Shown here in pieces: positions 43,823 to 49,976 of a stretch of 49,976 bases of DNA. The notes below the pieces were generated by a model that saw nothing but the letters and a program-made list of their open reading frames with translations, had not been told where the DNA came from and made no database searches. Positions within the stretch are counted from its first letter, which is position 1; each line of letters begins with the position of its first letter. This DNA comes from Arthrobacter sp. SW1 (lineage in GTDB: Bacteria; Actinomycetota; Actinomycetes; Actinomycetales; Micrococcaceae): contig NZ_MJLT01000013.1 of assembly GCF_001766675.1 (NCBI RefSeq), positions 1-49,976 of the forward strand, given 5' to 3'. The position numbers and the translations under genes were made by a program.

Positions 43823-44347
43823 GTGAAGTTCATTCGAAAGCAAAGCATGGCAATGGCTGCTTGCGCCGCCGGCGTTGCTTTGGCTGCCGCGGCGTGCAGC
43901 GCTCCTTCGACTTCGGGTTCTCCTTCGGCCGCTGCTTCCCAGCCTCAGGTAGTGCCAGCATCCGCTCCGGCGCTCGAATCGGCAACCACGCCCGCACCCG
44001 GCGAGGCCGCCGCCGTCGCCTCTTTGGCGCCGGGATTCCCGCAGAAGCTCATTCCGCTGATGCCCAAGGCCTCCCTCAAGTCCAGCAGCGTGGACAAGAA
44101 CTCCTCCCCTGCTTCCGCGGCCCTCGTGGCCACCATCCCGGCACCGGCCACGGCCGTGTTCACGTTCTACGCCAAGGCCTTTGCGGCCCAGGGTTTCAAG
44201 GCTGTCCCAGGGGAAGCCGTGGGCGGCACAAAGTCGCGGGACTTCATCCGCGCCAATGGCGAGACGGCCAATATCTCGGTAGTTGAAGAAGCCGGCGCCT
44301 CCACCTTCACCGTTGGCGCCAACGTGGCAGCCGGGTCCCTGAAGTGA
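43823..44347 (+). CDS. Putative lipoprotein of unknown function
   Basis: A 174-residue secreted protein. The first 25 residues (MKFIRKQSMAMAACAAGVAL, then AAAAC) form a basic start, a hydrophobic stretch and a likely lipid-attachment Cys25. The -3 position is Ala rather than Leu, so the lipobox is weak. An Ala/Ser/Pro-rich linker of about 45 residues leads to a small soluble domain (about residues 70-174) ending SVVEEAGASTFTVGANVAAG. No family is recognised. Its stop codon overlaps the GTG start of the polyprenyl synthetase gene by 4 bases, which indicates coupled translation. Confidence 0.8.
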   Translation: MKFIRKQSMAMAACAAGVALAAAACSAPSTSGSPSAAASQPQVVPASAPALESATTPAPGEAAAVASLAPGFPQKLIPLMPKASLKSSSVDKNSSPASAALVATIPAPATAVFTFYAKAFAAQGFKAVPGEAVGGTKSRDFIRANGETANISVVEEAGASTFTVGANVAAGSLK

Positions 44348-45435
44348 CGGCCCAGCAGGCGGCGGCCGAGCAGGGCCGCTTCATTGCCGACGTCGCAGAC
44401 TCCCTCAACACCTTTCTTGCCGGGCAGGACTCGATCATGGCGGGCATCTCCCCGGATGTCGCGCCACTGATGGCGTCCATTTCGAACCTGGTGACAGGCG
44501 GCAAGCGGCTGCGCGCCCTCATGGCCTATTGGGGCTGGCGTGGCGCCGGCGGAGCGGCCGGCCACACGGACATCGTGACTGCTGGCTGCGCCCTGGAACT
44601 GTTCCAGGCCGCCGCCCTCATCCATGACGACATCATCGACCGTTCGGATACCCGCCGGGGCGGGCCCAGCGTGCACCGCCGCTTCAGCCAGCTCCACCAA
44701 TCGCAAGGCTGGGCGCTGGACGACGAACGATTCGGCCATGCTGCGGCGATCCTGACCGGAGATCTGTGTCTCTCCTTCAGCGAGGAGGCGTTCACCGGCA
44801 TCGGCGCGCGTGCCGCGTCCGGAACCACCGCGCGCCGGATCTTCAACCTCATGCGCGCGGAAGTGATGGCCGGGCAGTACCTGGACATCCTCGAAGAAGT
44901 CGCCGGGCCGGTCCGGGACCGCGCCGGTGCCGTTCAACGGGCCACATCGATCATCCGCTTCAAATCGGCCAAGTACTCCACCGAGCATCCCCTGGCCCTC
45001 GGCGGGGCGCTGGCGGGAGCGGACGACGCCCTGCTGGCCGGCTACTCGGCGTTCGCCCTCCCCCTGGGCGAGGCGTTCCAGCTTCGCGATGACGTCCTAG
45101 GCGTGTTCGGCGATCCGGACACCACGGGAAAGCCCGCCGGCGACGACCTGCGCGAAGGCAAGCGCACGGTCCTGGTGGGTTTTGCGATCAACCGCAGCGA
45201 CGCCGCAACCTCCGCCTACCTCGATGCCACCCTCGGCCGGCAGGAGCTCGACGAAGACGAGGTGGAGAAGATCCGGCAGATCATGGTGGATTGCGGCGCC
45301 CTCGCAGCCACCGAGGCAATGATCGATGAGCTTAGCGGCCGGGCATTCGAAGCCCTGGAACAGCTTCCGCTGGACGAACTTCCGCTGTCAGCGCTCCGCG
45401 GCCTCGCCGAGGCTGCGGTGAGCCGGGCCGCCTGA
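44344..45435 (+). CDS. Polyprenyl (geranylgeranyl-type) diphosphate synthase
   Basis: Trans-isoprenyl diphosphate synthase that condenses IPP with allylic diphosphates. The 363-residue protein has GGKRLRALMAYWGW (IPP-binding Lys/Arg), the first aspartate-rich motif in ALIHDDIIDRSDTRRG, and the second in FQLRDDVLGVFGDPDTTGK, followed by the basic DDLREGKRT. The first motif is of the short DDxxD type. Product length cannot be read reliably. The location next to Rv2175c- and PknL-like genes matches mycobacterial idsA2 (Rv2173), so that orthology is likely. The start is GTG at 44344. Confidence 0.93.
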   Translation: MTAQQAAAEQGRFIADVADSLNTFLAGQDSIMAGISPDVAPLMASISNLVTGGKRLRALMAYWGWRGAGGAAGHTDIVTAGCALELFQAAALIHDDIIDRSDTRRGGPSVHRRFSQLHQSQGWALDDERFGHAAAILTGDLCLSFSEEAFTGIGARAASGTTARRIFNLMRAEVMAGQYLDILEEVAGPVRDRAGAVQRATSIIRFKSAKYSTEHPLALGGALAGADDALLAGYSAFALPLGEAFQLRDDVLGVFGDPDTTGKPAGDDLREGKRTVLVGFAINRSDAATSAYLDATLGRQELDEDEVEKIRQIMVDCGALAATEAMIDELSGRAFEALEQLPLDELPLSALRGLAEAAVSRAA

Positions 45436-45455
45436 GGCTCCGGGAACAAGCGACT

Positions 45456-45515
45456 GCTTAAAAGACAGAGGACGACGGCGGCAGGTGACTGCCGCCGTCG
45501 TCCTCTGTTTTAAGC
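45456..45515. terminator. Long bidirectional terminator after the polyprenyl synthase gene
   Basis: An 18-bp stem (45466-45483 with 45490-45507) around a 6-nt loop continues as GCTTAAAA/TTTTAAGC after a 2-nt bulge, 26 bp in all. A and T runs flank the GC-rich core on both sides. It separates convergent genes. Confidence 0.93.
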
Positions 45516-45541
45516 GGGCCTCTTCTTAGGATGATCCGCTC

Positions 45542-45895
45542 CTACCAAGCCAAAGACTGGGCGCGGCGGCGGATTTCGGTCTTGCGGCCCTCGCGCAATG
45601 CGTCCACGGGGCGGCCGCGGAGGGATTCGTCCGGGGTGAAGAGCCAGACGATCAGCTCTTCGTCGCTGTAACCGGCATCACCGAGCACGGCCACCGTGCC
45701 CTTCAGGCTGTCGAGGACGTGGCCGTCCTGGAGGAAAAGGGCCGGGATGCTGCGGATTTTCCGTTCGCCGACCCGCAACGCCACGAGTGCACGTTCATCC
45801 AACAGTCCGTGGACCTTCGTGATGGGAACGTTGAGGATTTCGGCGACGTCGGGCAGCGGCAGCCATTCGGAAACGAGGCTTTCTACATTACTCAC
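45542..45895 (-). CDS. Rv2175c-like helix-turn-helix DNA-binding protein
   Basis: A 117-residue protein resembling mycobacterial Rv2175c, a DNA-binding protein that is a substrate of the kinase PknL. The N-terminal winged-helix part reads EWLPLPDVAEILNVPITKVHGLLDERALVALRVGE in outline (LPDVAEIL is the first helix and ITKVHGLL the recognition helix). The C-terminal part contains IPALFLQDGHVLDSLKGTVAVLGDAGYSDEEL, also typical, and ends in a basic helix. A PASTA kinase gene lies 1.6 kb away and a polyprenyl synthase gene on the other side, as in mycobacteria. The start is ATG at 45895. Regulated genes are not known. Confidence 0.9.
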   Translation of the reverse strand: MSNVESLVSEWLPLPDVAEILNVPITKVHGLLDERALVALRVGERKIRSIPALFLQDGHVLDSLKGTVAVLGDAGYSDEELIVWLFTPDESLRGRPVDALREGRKTEIRRRAQSLAW

Positions 45896-46027
45896 GGAAC
45901 AAGGTTGCCACGCCCCGGCGGCCTTCGCCTAGCCGGCGCCCGTCCCGTTCCGGAAATGTTCCTGGCGGACCGGAATGTGCCATTGAGCAGGTGTTTTCTT
46001 GTGCCTTTCCCGAATCTGTGAGAGATT

Positions 46028-46067
46028 CACTTTGATCACAATTGCATCTCTGTGCACTTTAATCACA
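46028..46067 (+). promoter_or_regulatory. Direct repeats upstream of the LysM enzyme gene
   Basis: CACTTTGATCACA (46028-46040) and CACTTTAATCACA (46055-46067) differ at one base and start 27 bp apart. GTAAC-N6-ATCAC follows at 46071-46086, which resembles the direct-repeat sites of the response regulator MtrA. The 239-base gap between the Rv2175c-like gene and the LysM gene otherwise holds only the ribosome site GAGGAA before 46135. Confidence 0.45.
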
Positions 46068-46134
46068 TTAGTAACATTGGCATCACTGGCAGCAGTGGAC
46101 TCACCACGGGCCGCAGCTGAGATGAGGAATTCCT

Positions 46135-47445
46135 ATGACGATCCCCCGCTCGTCCAAGAAGACAACCGGCGTGCCCGTGATTGCGGCGACCACCGCGGCG
46201 CTGCCCGCCGTCGTACTCTCTTCGCTGGCACTCGCGCAGCCCGCTGCCGCCTCCGCCCCGGCATCGCAGCCCCAGCGGATTCCGGCGAGCCTCGCCGCAG
46301 CGATGAAGGCACAGGCCGCCCAGGCCGTGGGTGCGGTTATTCCGGCGAACTCCGTAGCTACGACGCTTCCCAGCGCCCTGCGCACGGTTCCGGCCAGCTA
46401 CACCGTGAAGCCCGGTGACACCATCAGCGGCATCGCAGCACGCCACGGCCTCGGCACCAACGCCGTATTGAAGCTGAACCGGCTTTCGGCCACCTCGATC
46501 ATCTACCCCGGCCAGCGCATCAAGCTGACCGGCGCCGCATCCGCAGCGCCGGCGCCGCGTCCCGCGGCAGCTGCCACGGCGCCCAGCCGCACGTACACCG
46601 TGAAGCCCGGCGATACCCTCAGCGGTATCGCGGCACGCCACGGCGTCGGACTGTCCAAGGTGTTCAGCTGGAACGGCCTGAACGCCGGCTCCATCATCTA
46701 CCCCGGCCAGAAGATCAAACTCGGCGGCGCTGCCGTGGCGGCTCCCCGCCCCGCGGCCCCTGCCCCGGCCAAGGCGGCCTCCCCGGGTTCCTACACCATC
46801 AAGGCCGGCGACACCCTCGGCGGCATCGCTTACCGGCACAAGGTCTCCTTGTCTGCGCTGCTGTCGGCGAACCGGCTCAAGGCAAGCACCATCATCTACC
46901 CCGGCCAGAAGCTCGCCATTCCAGGCGCAGCCACGCTGCAGCCGGCGTCGAGCACCAAGCCCCTGGTTCCCAGCTCCTTCCTGGGCTACACGTACCCGGC
47001 CGCCGTCGTGAGCTCGGCGAACAAGAACAAGGCGATCCTCGAGGCATCGCCCGTTCCCACCCGCGAGCAGATGAAGGCGATCGTGGCGGACACCGCCCGC
47101 CGCATGGGCGTCAACCCGTCCCTGGCGCTGGCCTTCTCCTACCAGGAGTCCGGCTTCAGCCAGCGTGCGGTCTCCCCCGCCAATGCCATCGGCGCCATGC
47201 AGGTCATCCCGTCCTCGGGCGAATGGGCTTCGGAACTGGTGGGCCGCAAGCTCAACCTGCTCGATCCCTATGACAACGCCACGGCCGGCGTCGCGATCAT
47301 CCGCGCCCTCGTGAGCACCAGCAAGACCCTCGACTTGGCGATCGCCGGCTACTACCAGGGCCAGTACTCCGTCAGCAAGAACGGCATGTACGCGGACACC
47401 AAGCAGTACGTGGCCTCGGTCAAGGCCCTCATGAAGCAGTTCTAG
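46135..47445 (+). CDS. Secreted LysM / lytic transglycosylase-like cell wall enzyme
   Basis: A 436-residue exported protein. The signal peptide is at residues 1-41 (basic start, hydrophobic ATTAALPAVVLSSLALAQ, likely cleavage near PAAASA). Three LysM repeats follow, at about 89-131, 153-196 and 219-262; each has YT-[VI]-K-x-GDT and IIYPGQ. They are joined by Ala/Pro linkers. The C-terminal SLT-like domain (about 308-436) has FSYQESGFSQRAVSP with catalytic Glu338, then AIGAMQVIPSSGEW, and IAGYYQGQYSV. It probably binds peptidoglycan glycan chains and cleaves between MurNAc and GlcNAc. Its location just upstream of a PASTA kinase links wall turnover and wall sensing. A terminator follows. Confidence 0.93.
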   Translation: MTIPRSSKKTTGVPVIAATTAALPAVVLSSLALAQPAAASAPASQPQRIPASLAAAMKAQAAQAVGAVIPANSVATTLPSALRTVPASYTVKPGDTISGIAARHGLGTNAVLKLNRLSATSIIYPGQRIKLTGAASAAPAPRPAAAATAPSRTYTVKPGDTLSGIAARHGVGLSKVFSWNGLNAGSIIYPGQKIKLGGAAVAAPRPAAPAPAKAASPGSYTIKAGDTLGGIAYRHKVSLSALLSANRLKASTIIYPGQKLAIPGAATLQPASSTKPLVPSSFLGYTYPAAVVSSANKNKAILEASPVPTREQMKAIVADTARRMGVNPSLALAFSYQESGFSQRAVSPANAIGAMQVIPSSGEWASELVGRKLNLLDPYDNATAGVAIIRALVSTSKTLDLAIAGYYQGQYSVSKNGMYADTKQYVASVKALMKQF

Positions 47446-47465
47446 GACGGTTTTCCACTGACGGC

Positions 47466-47499
47466 ACGGGCCCGGATCGCGGCGGCGATTCGGGCCCGT
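47466..47499 (+). terminator. Terminator after the LysM enzyme gene
   Basis: ACGGGCCCGGATCG (47466-47479) pairs with 47486-47499 through 14 positions (one G-T pair) around a 6-nt loop, followed by TGTCTTGG. It separates the LysM gene from the kinase gene. Confidence 0.78.
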
Positions 47500-47525
47500 T
47501 GTCTTGGCTCACTTAGGATCGTAGG

Positions 47526-49685
47526 GTGCAGGAACAAGTCTCGGACCACCTTCTCGGCGCCCTCGTGGACGGCCGGTACCTCGTTCGCGCCCGGCTGGCC
47601 GGCGGCGGGATGTCCACGGTCTACCTGGCCACAGATGAGCGGCTGGACCGCGACGTCGCACTGAAGGTCCTGCACCCGCACCTGGCCAATGACGCCAGCT
47701 TCCTGGACCGGCTGCGGCGGGAAGCCCGCGCTGCCGCAAGCCTTTCGCACCCGCATGTGGTGGGTGTGCTGGACCAGGGGCAGGACGGGCAGACCGCCTA
47801 CCTGGTGATGGAGTTCATCAAGGGCCACACGCTCCGTGATGTCCTGCAGGAGAAAGGCGCCCTTCCCCCGCGTTTGGCGCTGGCTTTGATCGATCCGGTG
47901 ATCGAGGGCCTCGCCGCTGCGCATGCCGCAGGGCTCATCCACCGGGACGTGAAACCGGAGAACGTGCTGATCGCCGACGACGGCCGGATCAAGGTGGGCG
48001 ACTTCGGCCTCGCCCGCGCCGTCACGGCCACCACCAGCACCGGCTCCCTGATCGGCACCGTCGCCTACCTGGCTCCGGAGCTGGTCCTCGGCCAGGCCGC
48101 CGACGCCCGCAGCGACATCTACTCCGCCGGCGTCATGCTCTACGAAATGCTGACCGGGACCCAGCCCTACACGGGCGACGTGCCCATCCAGGTGGCGTAC
48201 CAGCACGTCAACACGGAGATGCCGGCGCCTTCGTCCGCGGCTCCCGGACTGGCCGCGGACCTTGACGAGCTTGTTCAGTGGTGCACTGCAAAGGACCCGG
48301 AGCAGCGCCCCATCGACGGCGGGGCCCTCCTTTCCGAGCTCCGGCACATTCGCACCACGCTGAGCGATGAGCAACTGGACCAGGTGCCGCCTGGCGCTGC
48401 CGCCGCCGGACCGGTGCCCGGGGCGCACACGGAATTCCTCGACCACACGGCCGTGCGGGAGGACGGCGGCCGGCCCACGGAGGTGATCGCTTCCGGGCAC
48501 CAGCCGACTTCCGTCATGCCGCGTTCCGCTGCTTCACCCACGCAGGTTTTCCCCTCCCAGGTGCCCCCACCCCAGGCCGTTTCCGCGCAGGCGTTCCCGA
48601 CGTCGGTGCTGCCGCCGGCCGCCGTCGCGGGCCCGGCTTCCACAGCGGGCGCCTCGCTTGCCGGCGGGGAGGCTTCGGACGAGGACGCCGCCCCGGCGGC
48701 GTTGTCGGCGCGCGAGGCTAAACGGGCTGCGAAGCAGGCCGAGAAGGACCGCGCGAAGGCTGCTGCGACACCGTCGCGTACGCTCCGGAACGGCAATCCG
48801 CGGCGCCGCGCCATCGTCTGGACCTTGGTGATCCTGCTCCTGGCCATCCTGGCCGGAACCGCCGGCTGGTTCTTCGGCATGGGCCCTGGATCGCCCGGAA
48901 CTATCCCGCCGCTGAAGAACAAGCCGGTGGTGGAGGCGCAGCAGATCCTGCGCACCGCCGGCTTCCAGTCCCAGGCCCAGGATGTCTTCGATGACCAGGT
49001 GAAGGCCGGATACGCCGTGGGCACCGATCCGGCGGCGGGCGTCGAGATCCGGAAGTTCCAGCCGGTCACGCTCTTTGTGTCCAAGGGGCCGCAGTTGTTT
49101 CCCCTGACGGGCCTTGGCGGCCTCAGCCTGGATCAGGCCAAGGAGGCGCTGGCTGCCGCGGAGATGCGGCTGGGCCAGGTCACCGAAAAGTACGACGAAA
49201 AGGCGCCCGCCGGAACCGTCCTGTCCCAGGCCCCGGCCAAAGACACCCCCGTGCGCCGCGGAACCGCCGTGGCCCTGGTGGTCTCGAAGGGTCCCCAGCC
49301 CATCCCTGTGCCGGACGTGCGCGGCATGGACCAGGCGACAGCATCAAAGGCCATCAGCGATGCCGGGCTGACCGTGAAGGTCGCTCCGGAGGGCGTCTTC
49401 AACAAGAAGGTTCCCGCCGGAGCCGTGCTCAGCCAGTCGCCGTCGGACGGCACGTTGAACCGCGGCGGCGTCGTCACCCTGACCCTCTCCAAGGGTCCAC
49501 GGATGGTCGAGGTGCCCAACTTCATCGGCAAGCAGGCCAAGCAGGCGGAGCGCGAGCTGAAGAAGCTCGGCTTCGAAGTGGAGATCAACAACGTCCTGGG
49601 TGGCTTCTTCGGCACGGTCCGGGACCAGGATCCCGTGGACACCGCCGTTCCCGAAGGCTCCACGATCACGCTGACGGTGGTCTAG
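47526..49685 (+). CDS. pknL: Transmembrane Ser/Thr protein kinase with four PASTA domains (PknL-like)
   Basis: Sensor kinase of 719 residues. The kinase domain (about 15-275) has the glycine loop LAGGGMSTVYLA, Lys47 in VALKVL, catalytic Asp141 in IHRDVKPEN, DFG at 159-161, and YLAPE. The Arg before the catalytic Asp marks an RD kinase activated by loop phosphorylation. A juxtamembrane stretch of about 150 residues, rich in Pro/Ala and Thr/Ser-Pro, precedes a basic Ala/Lys segment and one membrane segment (about 431-452). Four extracellular PASTA repeats follow (about 458-720). These bind muropeptides or lipid II in this class. GTG start at 47526. The Rv2175c-like neighbour is a likely substrate. 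The pknL name rests on gene order; mycobacterial PknL lacks PASTA domains but the corynebacterial one has them. Confidence 0.93.
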   Translation: MQEQVSDHLLGALVDGRYLVRARLAGGGMSTVYLATDERLDRDVALKVLHPHLANDASFLDRLRREARAAASLSHPHVVGVLDQGQDGQTAYLVMEFIKGHTLRDVLQEKGALPPRLALALIDPVIEGLAAAHAAGLIHRDVKPENVLIADDGRIKVGDFGLARAVTATTSTGSLIGTVAYLAPELVLGQAADARSDIYSAGVMLYEMLTGTQPYTGDVPIQVAYQHVNTEMPAPSSAAPGLAADLDELVQWCTAKDPEQRPIDGGALLSELRHIRTTLSDEQLDQVPPGAAAAGPVPGAHTEFLDHTAVREDGGRPTEVIASGHQPTSVMPRSAASPTQVFPSQVPPPQAVSAQAFPTSVLPPAAVAGPASTAGASLAGGEASDEDAAPAALSAREAKRAAKQAEKDRAKAAATPSRTLRNGNPRRRAIVWTLVILLLAILAGTAGWFFGMGPGSPGTIPPLKNKPVVEAQQILRTAGFQSQAQDVFDDQVKAGYAVGTDPAAGVEIRKFQPVTLFVSKGPQLFPLTGLGGLSLDQAKEALAAAEMRLGQVTEKYDEKAPAGTVLSQAPAKDTPVRRGTAVALVVSKGPQPIPVPDVRGMDQATASKAISDAGLTVKVAPEGVFNKKVPAGAVLSQSPSDGTLNRGGVVTLTLSKGPRMVEVPNFIGKQAKQAERELKKLGFEVEINNVLGGFFGTVRDQDPVDTAVPEGSTITLTVV

Positions 49686-49715
49686 CCTTCCCGTCCGCCC
49701 GAGCGTACAGCTGAG

Positions 49716-49743
49716 GCCCCGGAATCCGCGGGGCGGTTTCTAA
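49716..49743 (+). terminator. Terminator after the kinase gene, abutting an IS end
   Basis: GCCCCG (49716-49721) pairs with CGGGGC (49729-49734) around a 7-nt loop, followed by GGTTTCTAA. The T tract is interrupted near the point where the IS30-like end begins. Confidence 0.6.
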
Positions 49744-49976
49744 GGGTCGTTGCAACACTTGTTGGTTAGATGGCTAGTAGTAGATCACGCAGGCGCTCGG
49801 CTGGGGTATCCCAGTCGAGCGTTTTGCGTGGTCGGCCGTTGAGTTCCTGGGCCACGTGTTCAAGATCCTCTGGCCCGTAGACGGACAGGTCGGTGCCTTT
49901 GGGGAAGTACTGGCGCAGCAGCCCGTTGGTGTTCTCATTGGAGCCGCGTTGCCAGGGGCTGGCCGGGTCGCAGAAG
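49744..49976 (-). mobile_element. End of an IS30-family insertion sequence (cut by window edge)
   Basis: The segment contains the 3' part of a transposase gene (stop at 49766) and, outside it, GGGTCGTTGCAACACTTGTTGG (positions 49744 onward), which has the look of an IS30-type terminal inverted repeat. The other end lies beyond the window, so the exact border and any target duplication cannot be seen. Confidence 0.65.
49766..49976 (-). CDS. IS30 family transposase, C-terminal part
   Basis: Sixty-nine complete C-terminal codons are visible; the gene continues past the right edge. The reading [20 protein letters not shown] is the highly conserved IS30-family stretch that contains the last catalytic Glu of the DDE triad (in NENTNG). 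It is followed by [18 protein letters not shown] and TPAERL, also standard in this family. The stop codon TAA lies at 49766-49768. Whether the element is complete cannot be judged from this window. Confidence 0.93.
   Translation of the reverse strand, partial: FCDPASPWQRGSNENTNGLLRQYFPKGTDLSVYGPEDLEHVAQELNGRPRKTLDWDTPAERLRDLLLAI

Noticed and set aside
46015..46036. A CRP/GlxR site TGTGA-N6-TCACA near the LysM promoter
   Set aside because: TGTGAGAGATTCAC has the right start but the second half does not match TCACA at the required spacing.
45896..46134. A c-di-AMP (ydaO-type) riboswitch before the LysM wall enzyme
   Set aside because: These riboswitches are common before actinobacterial wall hydrolases, but the conserved core sequence elements of that class are not visible in this gap.
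1..49976. tRNA, rRNA, CRISPR arrays, prophage or toxin-antitoxin genes
   Set aside because: None was seen on reading both strands; the window is housekeeping DNA apart from the IS30-type end.

Overview
The window is about 50 kb of high-GC actinobacterial chromosome, most likely from the Micrococcaceae (Arthrobacter, Pseudarthrobacter or a close relative). The reasons are Wag31/DivIVA and SepF beside a division cluster that has no ftsA, a GlnE-regulated pair of type I glutamine synthetases, polyphosphate glucokinase, an Rv2175c/PknL-type pair, and a MurE without the DNPR motif of diaminopimelate-adding enzymes. The last point fits the L-lysine peptidoglycan of this family. It is core housekeeping DNA. 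The only mobile DNA seen is the end of an IS30-type element at the right edge.

Layout. 1-1.8 kb: 3' part of lipA and a DUF4191 membrane protein, closed by a bidirectional terminator. 1.85-9.4 kb: RDD protein, glnA, a small membrane protein and a Nudix hydrolase, then glnA2-glnE on the other strand; glnA and GlnE are the classical synthetase/adenylyltransferase pair. 9.5-13.3 kb: panB, a 54-residue SPOR-like protein, map, ppgK and an SDR oxidoreductase. 13.4-16.7 kb: nrdR with tandem NrdR boxes, hisD with an upstream membrane protein, and a flavin reductase. 16.7-21.9 kb: dnaE, an RluA-type pseudouridine synthase and lspA.

21.9-41.5 kb is the complete division and cell wall (dcw) cluster, all on the minus strand. 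In transcription order it is mraZ, rsmH, an ftsL-like gene, ftsI, murE, murF, mraY, murD, ftsW, murG, murC, ftsQ, ftsZ, pgeF, a YggS-type PLP protein, sepF, yggT and wag31. Most genes overlap by 4-8 bases or sit a few bases apart. Extra promoters are visible before ftsZ and wag31. mraZ has a near-consensus promoter whose spacer and -10 region carry three GTGG(G/A)G repeats at exact 10-bp steps, the expected autorepressor site.

41.8-50 kb: DUF3040 protein, dinB, a lipoprotein coupled to a polyprenyl synthetase, an Rv2175c-like DNA-binding protein, a LysM/transglycosylase wall enzyme, a PASTA Ser/Thr kinase (PknL-like), and the IS30-family transposase end.

I did not find a clearly undescribed multi-gene system. 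The signals most worth following are non-coding: a deeply nested inverted-repeat structure of about 109 nt between mraZ and rsmH, extra MraZ-like half-site pairs upstream of mraZ in the opposite orientation, tandem NrdR boxes followed by a strong hairpin in the nrdR leader, repeats before ftsZ and before the LysM enzyme, and small duplications that copy stop codons.
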